Assembly: GCF_024623325.1 (NCBI RefSeq)
Contig: NZ_JANJZD010000021.1
Location: 34,055 to 98,054 of the forward strand
Source: Acetatifactor muris
Lineage (GTDB): Bacteria; Bacillota; Clostridia; Lachnospirales; Lachnospiraceae
Direction of reading: 5' to 3'
DNA length: 64,000 nt
A program made the translations under genes and the position numbers. The notes beneath the pieces are model-generated. The model saw only the letters and a list, made by a program, of their open reading frames with translations, made no database searches and was not told the DNA's origin. Position 1 is the first letter of the stretch; each line of letters opens with the position of its first letter. Shown here in pieces: positions 61,231 to 64,000 of the stretch.

Positions 61231-61407
61231 TTAGTAAACTGTTGGTTCTGTTGTGCCAGCCAGAAAAAGGATAGCCACCGGCTCCTTATTGTTTTTTCGG
61301 CTGGTATTCGGCTGGTAACGAAAAGGGGTAGGGTGTGGGAAGGGGGAAACGGTGAAAAAGGCTATCCGCAAAAGGGCATAGTTGCCCCACGGTGGAAAGC
61401 CTCAATG

Positions 61408-62343
61408 TTACCGTTCCCTGTCCTTGCTCCGTTCCCGTTTCCGGTACAGCTCCAATGCCTTTACAATCGTATCTTCCATCTGTTTCGCAGGCGTCCCCGG
61501 TGAAAAATATCTGCTGATACGCTCTTTCGGCATACGAAACTGTTCCTTCTGGTTCCCCTTTTCCTCTGATAAAATAGAGAGGATGACGTCCCCATTCAGC
61601 CTCCCCTCGTCTGCAAATTTACGCATTTTAATCGCCTGCGCATGGCTCGGTGTGCAGTCCTCTAACTGCATGGTGTCAAGCAGGATTGTCTGTTGCTCTT
61701 TCGGCAGGTAAGACAACTCTACCGCTGGACGTATGGCGATTTTACCGCTGTCAACCATATCCAGTATCGGTGTGATTAGCTCGGTTAAGCGGATATATCG
61801 CTGAATTTGGGTATTGCTGTCTGGTGATTTCTCTGCCAAAAGCTCTCTTGATGTCTGTCCGAAATTCTGTCCCACTGGGACAGAATTATTTTTACAAGGT
61901 CTGCCCGCCTGCCTTTTCATTGCGTCCAGTTTCATCTTATAGGCAAATGCTTTTTCTGATGGTAGTATCTGCTCCCTTTGCAGGTTGGAATCCACCATAA
62001 TCAATACTGCTTCATCATCTGTCAAGTTACGGACAATGCAGGGTATCTCTTTTTTCTCTGCAAGCTCACTCGCCATTTTACGCCTGTGTCCGGCTATCAT
62101 TTCATAACCACCCTCCGGCTTTTCCCTGACAAGGGCAGGCACCAGAACGCCATACTGCTTTACGCTCTCCGCCATATCCGCCATGCTTTCGTCCATCTTC
62201 ACCTTAAACGGGTGGTTGGGAAAATCGCTGATTTCCTCTAATGGGATTTCCCTGACGGATTCCCGGCTTTCGTTGTCCCGTTCCTCCTGCGTGCTGAACA
62301 GGTCAGCGGCTGAGGGAAGCGGCATTTTTATCTCTTTCGCCAC
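61408..62343 (-). CDS. parB: ParB/Spo0J-family partition protein
   Basis: A 311-residue protein. A GTG at 62343 with GGGAGGTGG upstream gives the expected start MAKEIKMPLPSAADLF and overlaps parA by 41 bases. ParB features: VLVPALVREKPEGGYEMIAG, HRRKMASEL, a helix-turn-helix region around RYIRLTELITPILDMV, and IAIRPAVELSYLP. It binds parS sites and with ParA segregates the excised circular form. parS could not be located by eye. Confidence 0.9.
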   Translation of the reverse strand: MAKEIKMPLPSAADLFSTQEERDNESRESVREIPLEEISDFPNHPFKVKMDESMADMAESVKQYGVLVPALVREKPEGGYEMIAGHRRKMASELAEKKEIPCIVRNLTDDEAVLIMVDSNLQREQILPSEKAFAYKMKLDAMKRQAGRPCKNNSVPVGQNFGQTSRELLAEKSPDSNTQIQRYIRLTELITPILDMVDSGKIAIRPAVELSYLPKEQQTILLDTMQLEDCTPSHAQAIKMRKFADEGRLNGDVILSILSEEKGNQKEQFRMPKERISRYFSPGTPAKQMEDTIVKALELYRKRERSKDRER

Positions 62344-63124
62344 TGCGTACCACCTCCCTCGTAAATGCTCCATACGCCTTTGCCGCCGCACCGTTCTTGT
62401 CATAGCTGTAAATGCTCTGCCCTGCGGCGCTGGTTTCCGCCGCTTTCACCGCAACGGGGATGACCGTCTGGTACACTTTGATTACCCTCCCATAATTCTG
62501 CCTTAGATTGTCGGCTGTGGCACGGGCAAGGTTTGTCCGCATATCTGCCAGCGTCAATAACACGCCATCTACCTTTAGTCCGGGGTTAATCTGCCTCTGT
62601 ACCTTTCCTATGGTTTTCATAAGCTGTGTCATTCCCTTTAAAGGCAGATAATGCGCCTGCACCGGGACAATCACGCTGTCCGCTGCCGCAAGCGCATTGA
62701 TGGTGAGCATACCCAGACTCGGCATACAGTCAATCAGGATATAGTCATAATCCTTTTTCAACCCGCTAAGATAGGATTTCATGGTGAACTCCCTGCTCAT
62801 GGCGTTTACAAGCATGATTTCCATGCCTGACAGCTCGATATTCGCCGGAATTAAGTCTACACCCTCGTCATGGTGTAAAATCCCTTCGCCCACTTCCATC
62901 GGTTCGTCACGGATAATCTTTTCCATCTGCGTTGCCAGCGTGACAGAAAGATTGTCCTGGTCTGCCCAACCCAAAGAGGTTGTCAAATCCCCCTGCGGAT
63001 CAGCGTCCACAAGCAGCACCCTCTTTCCCTCGTTTGCAAGCCCTATCCCTAAGTTTACGGCAGTCGTGGTCTTGCCCGTTCCGCCTTTCTGGTTTGCAAG
63101 GGTGATTACCTTACATTTAGACAT
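62303..63124 (-). CDS. parA: ParA-family partition ATPase
   Basis: A 273-residue Walker-type ATPase; ATG at 63124 with AAAGGAGG eight bases away. Deviant Walker A QKGGTGKTTTAVNLG near residue 15, VDADPQGDLTTSLG, DYILIDCMPSLGMLTINAL, and the VPVQAHYLPLKGMTQL stretch. ParA binds DNA non-specifically and moves ParB complexes. It is the first gene on the right side of the ICE and is preceded by two hairpins. Confidence 0.95.
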   Translation of the reverse strand: MSKCKVITLANQKGGTGKTTTAVNLGIGLANEGKRVLLVDADPQGDLTTSLGWADQDNLSVTLATQMEKIIRDEPMEVGEGILHHDEGVDLIPANIELSGMEIMLVNAMSREFTMKSYLSGLKKDYDYILIDCMPSLGMLTINALAAADSVIVPVQAHYLPLKGMTQLMKTIGKVQRQINPGLKVDGVLLTLADMRTNLARATADNLRQNYGRVIKVYQTVIPVAVKAAETSAAGQSIYSYDKNGAAAKAYGAFTREVVRSGERDKNAASLSR

Positions 63125-63155
63125 CACGGTTTACCTCCTTTCCTGAAAAATTTAA

Positions 63156-63184
63156 TAGCCACTCTGCATAATACAGAATGGCTA
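63156..63184 (-). terminator. Hairpin in the parA leader (attenuator-like)
   Basis: Arms TAGCCACTCTG (63156-63166) and CAGAATGGCTA (63174-63184), with a T-rich stretch just after them on the minus strand and the parA ribosome site about ten bases on. Because it is so close to parA it could attenuate that gene. Confidence 0.55.
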
Positions 63185-63202
63185 TGTATGGGTTTTGGGC
63201 AA

Positions 63203-63241
63203 TAAAAAAACCGACTGATTCTCGTTTTGAAAATCAATCGG
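63203..63241 (-). terminator. Rho-independent terminator upstream of parA
   Basis: Stem CCGACTGATT/AATCAATCGG with extra pairing, followed on the minus strand by TTTTTTT. It insulates parA from the rRNA/tRNA transcription at its right. A weaker GGGG/CCCC hairpin lies at about 63305-63325. Confidence 0.8.
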
Positions 63242-63472
63242 CTATGTAACAGAAAAAATATTTTCTATAATCAACTGACAAATATCAATCTTATAATATG
63301 TTATGTGGGGAAAACAAAAACCCCATACAGATATGTATGAGGTCTTGACGGATAGCACGAACAATTTCTGTGCATCCCGTAGATATGTATTGATAAGTAT
63401 TTGGTTTCGGTTCACAATCGCATTGCGCATGGAACCTTGCTTTTTTTAATTTTTAAATGAAATGATTGATAA

Positions 63473-63505
63473 CAAAAAATCCTGCAAACGCTGATGTTTA
63501 CAGGA
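63473..63505 (-). terminator. Terminator of the rRNA-tRNA-Asn transcript
   Basis: Stem CCTGCAAAC (63481-63489)/GTTTACAGG (63496-63504) followed on the minus strand by TTTTTT. It lies ten bases after tRNA-Asn. Between it and the parA terminator no gene or clear att repeat is visible. Confidence 0.85.
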
Positions 63506-63514
63506 CTTTTCAAG

Positions 63515-63586
63515 CTCCCCGAGTTGGGCTCGAACCAACAACCCCACGGTTAACAGCCGTGTGCTCTACCATTGAGCTATCGAGGA
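63515..63586 (-). tRNA. tRNA-Asn (anticodon GTT)
   Basis: A full cloverleaf: acceptor TCCTCGA/TCGGGGA, D arm GCTC/GAGC, anticodon stem CACGG/CCGTG with loop CTGTTAA (GTT), T arm GTTGG/CCAAC. The discriminator is G and CCA is not encoded. It lies in the minus direction after the 23S gene and is probably read from the rRNA promoter. Its 5' half is repeated twice on the upstream side. Confidence 0.95.
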
Positions 63587-63632
63587 TTATTCTGTTTTTC
63601 TGCACTTTTTCTTCGGTGTGCGACCGTGTCGT

Positions 63633-63657
63633 TGCTCTACCATTGAGCTATCGAGGA
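63633..63657 (-). repeat. First extra copy of the tRNA-Asn 5' half
   Basis: A 25-base exact match to the start of tRNA-Asn (from TCCTCGA to GAGCA), plus five bases before it shared with the intact copy (AATAA). Sequence after it is unrelated to a tRNA. It is a likely scar of an earlier insertion at this tRNA. Confidence 0.8.
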
Positions 63658-63737
63658 TTATTGTACAACCTGCACAAATCTACAGATTGACTTTTGTTTA
63701 TCCTGTATAGCTCTTTCCGGTACGTAACCGCATGGGC

Positions 63738-63762
63738 TGCTCTACCATTGAGCTATCGAGGA
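63738..63762 (-). repeat. Second extra copy of the tRNA-Asn 5' half
   Basis: The same 25 bases, next to the 23S gene. Unlike the other copies it is preceded by a T run instead of AATAA. It may be the original 5' half of the host tRNA, with later insertions placed behind it. Confidence 0.75.
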
Positions 63763-63896
63763 AAAAAACTTGCTCTGCTCGTTCCTGAAAAAAGCTTCGC
63801 TTTTTCCACTCTACTGCAGAGACTGACTTTCTAAGGACTGTACCCTCAAAACCGAACACTATATCCAAACATACAAAACTCTCTTCTTACCTTCCT

Positions 63897-64000
63897 GGTT
63901 AAGCTTTCGTCCGATTAGTAAGTATCAGCTCTGTACATTACTGTACCTTCACCTTACCCCTATCTACCCTGTACTCTCCAGGGGGACTTCCGGTATTTCT
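63897..64000 (-). rRNA. 23S rRNA, 3' end (partial)
   Basis: On the minus strand the sequence from the edge reads GGTAGATAGGGGTAAG, GTACAGTAATGTAC, CGGACGAAAGCTTAACC, the conserved 3' terminus of bacterial 23S rRNA. The rest lies beyond the right edge. No 5S gene follows before tRNA-Asn. Confidence 0.9.

Larger units (their letters stand above)
1..63472. mobile_element. Outer Tn1549/CTn-like ICE (partial, left end outside window)
   Basis: The gene set (ParA/ParB, LPXTG-type Cna surface protein, giant methylase/SNF2 helicase, toprim protein, PcfM proteins, MobC, MOBP relaxase, PcfB, ArdC-like protein) is the usual cargo and mobilisation module of Tn1549-type integrative conjugative elements of Firmicutes. 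Nearly all of these genes lie on the minus strand. The element starts somewhere left of the terminator that follows tRNA-Asn and continues past the left edge. The exact right end was not identified: no clear repeat of a left end is available in the window. It is interrupted by a second element at 8118-47321. Confidence 0.75.

Noticed and set aside
63242..63430. Minus-strand 62-codon frame between parA and tRNA-Asn
   Set aside because: AT-rich spacer with hairpins; no ribosome site and no recognisable pattern.
63633..63762. Additional tRNA genes upstream of tRNA-Asn
   Set aside because: Only the first 25 bases match. There is no anticodon stem, T arm or acceptor 3' strand, so they are fragments.
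1..64000. Antibiotic-resistance genes
   Set aside because: None seen. No tet, erm, van, aminoglycoside-modifying or beta-lactamase pattern is present in any of the called proteins.

Overview
The window looks like the chromosome of a gut-type Firmicute, most likely a Lachnospiraceae relative. It ends on the right in the 3' end of a 23S rRNA gene and a tRNA-Asn (both minus strand). Almost everything left of the tRNA terminator (about 1-63470) is a large Tn1549/CTn-like integrative conjugative element (ICE) read right to left. No 16S or core metabolic gene is present, so the family assignment is an inference from the rRNA end and the ICE style.

Outer ICE, in transcription order from the right: parA-parB (63.1-61.4 kb), a large LPXTG-type Cna/SpaA surface protein (61.2-57.0 kb), a run of small ICE genes including a winged-helix protein (57.0-53.9 kb), and a giant ArdC-like/N6-methylase/SNF2-helicase gene whose 5' part occupies 53.9-47.3 kb. 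The 3' part of that gene resumes at 8.1-6.4 kb. It is followed by small genes, a toprim protein, DpnD/PcfM-type proteins, a candidate oriT, mobC, a MOBP-type relaxase, pcfB and an ArdC-like gene cut by the left edge. The coupling protein, VirB4-type ATPase and integrase of the ICE are presumably beyond the left edge.

The central discovery is that the giant helicase gene is split by a complete 39.2 kb second element (core copies at 8118-8128 and 47311-47321). It carries its own TnpX-like large serine recombinase next to the right end. The shared 11-bp core lies in the codons for helicase motif ATGTPV. Joining the flanks restores an open frame exactly, and joining the element ends gives a palindromic attP with a predicted GT crossover.

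Inside the nested element, from left to right: an AT-rich block with a VirD4-like ATPase operon (8.4-12.2 kb); a DUF4062 protein and an Rpn-type nuclease; a replication block (Rep-like protein, primase-helicase, serine resolvase, SMC/Rad50-like ATPase, Rad52-like protein); a PRTRC-like ubiquitin-conjugation cassette (E2-like, ThiF/E1-like and JAMM peptidase) mixed with an adenine methylase and a large helicase; a PAPS-reductase-like protein with a triplicated RWCS module; regulators; two zinc-ribbon membrane proteins; a plus-strand AT-rich block with an atypical P-loop ATPase; and TnpW-like plus recombinase genes. It looks like a plasmid-like genome that lives inside an ICE and could ride on its transfer. 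That role is inferred from gene content and was not tested.
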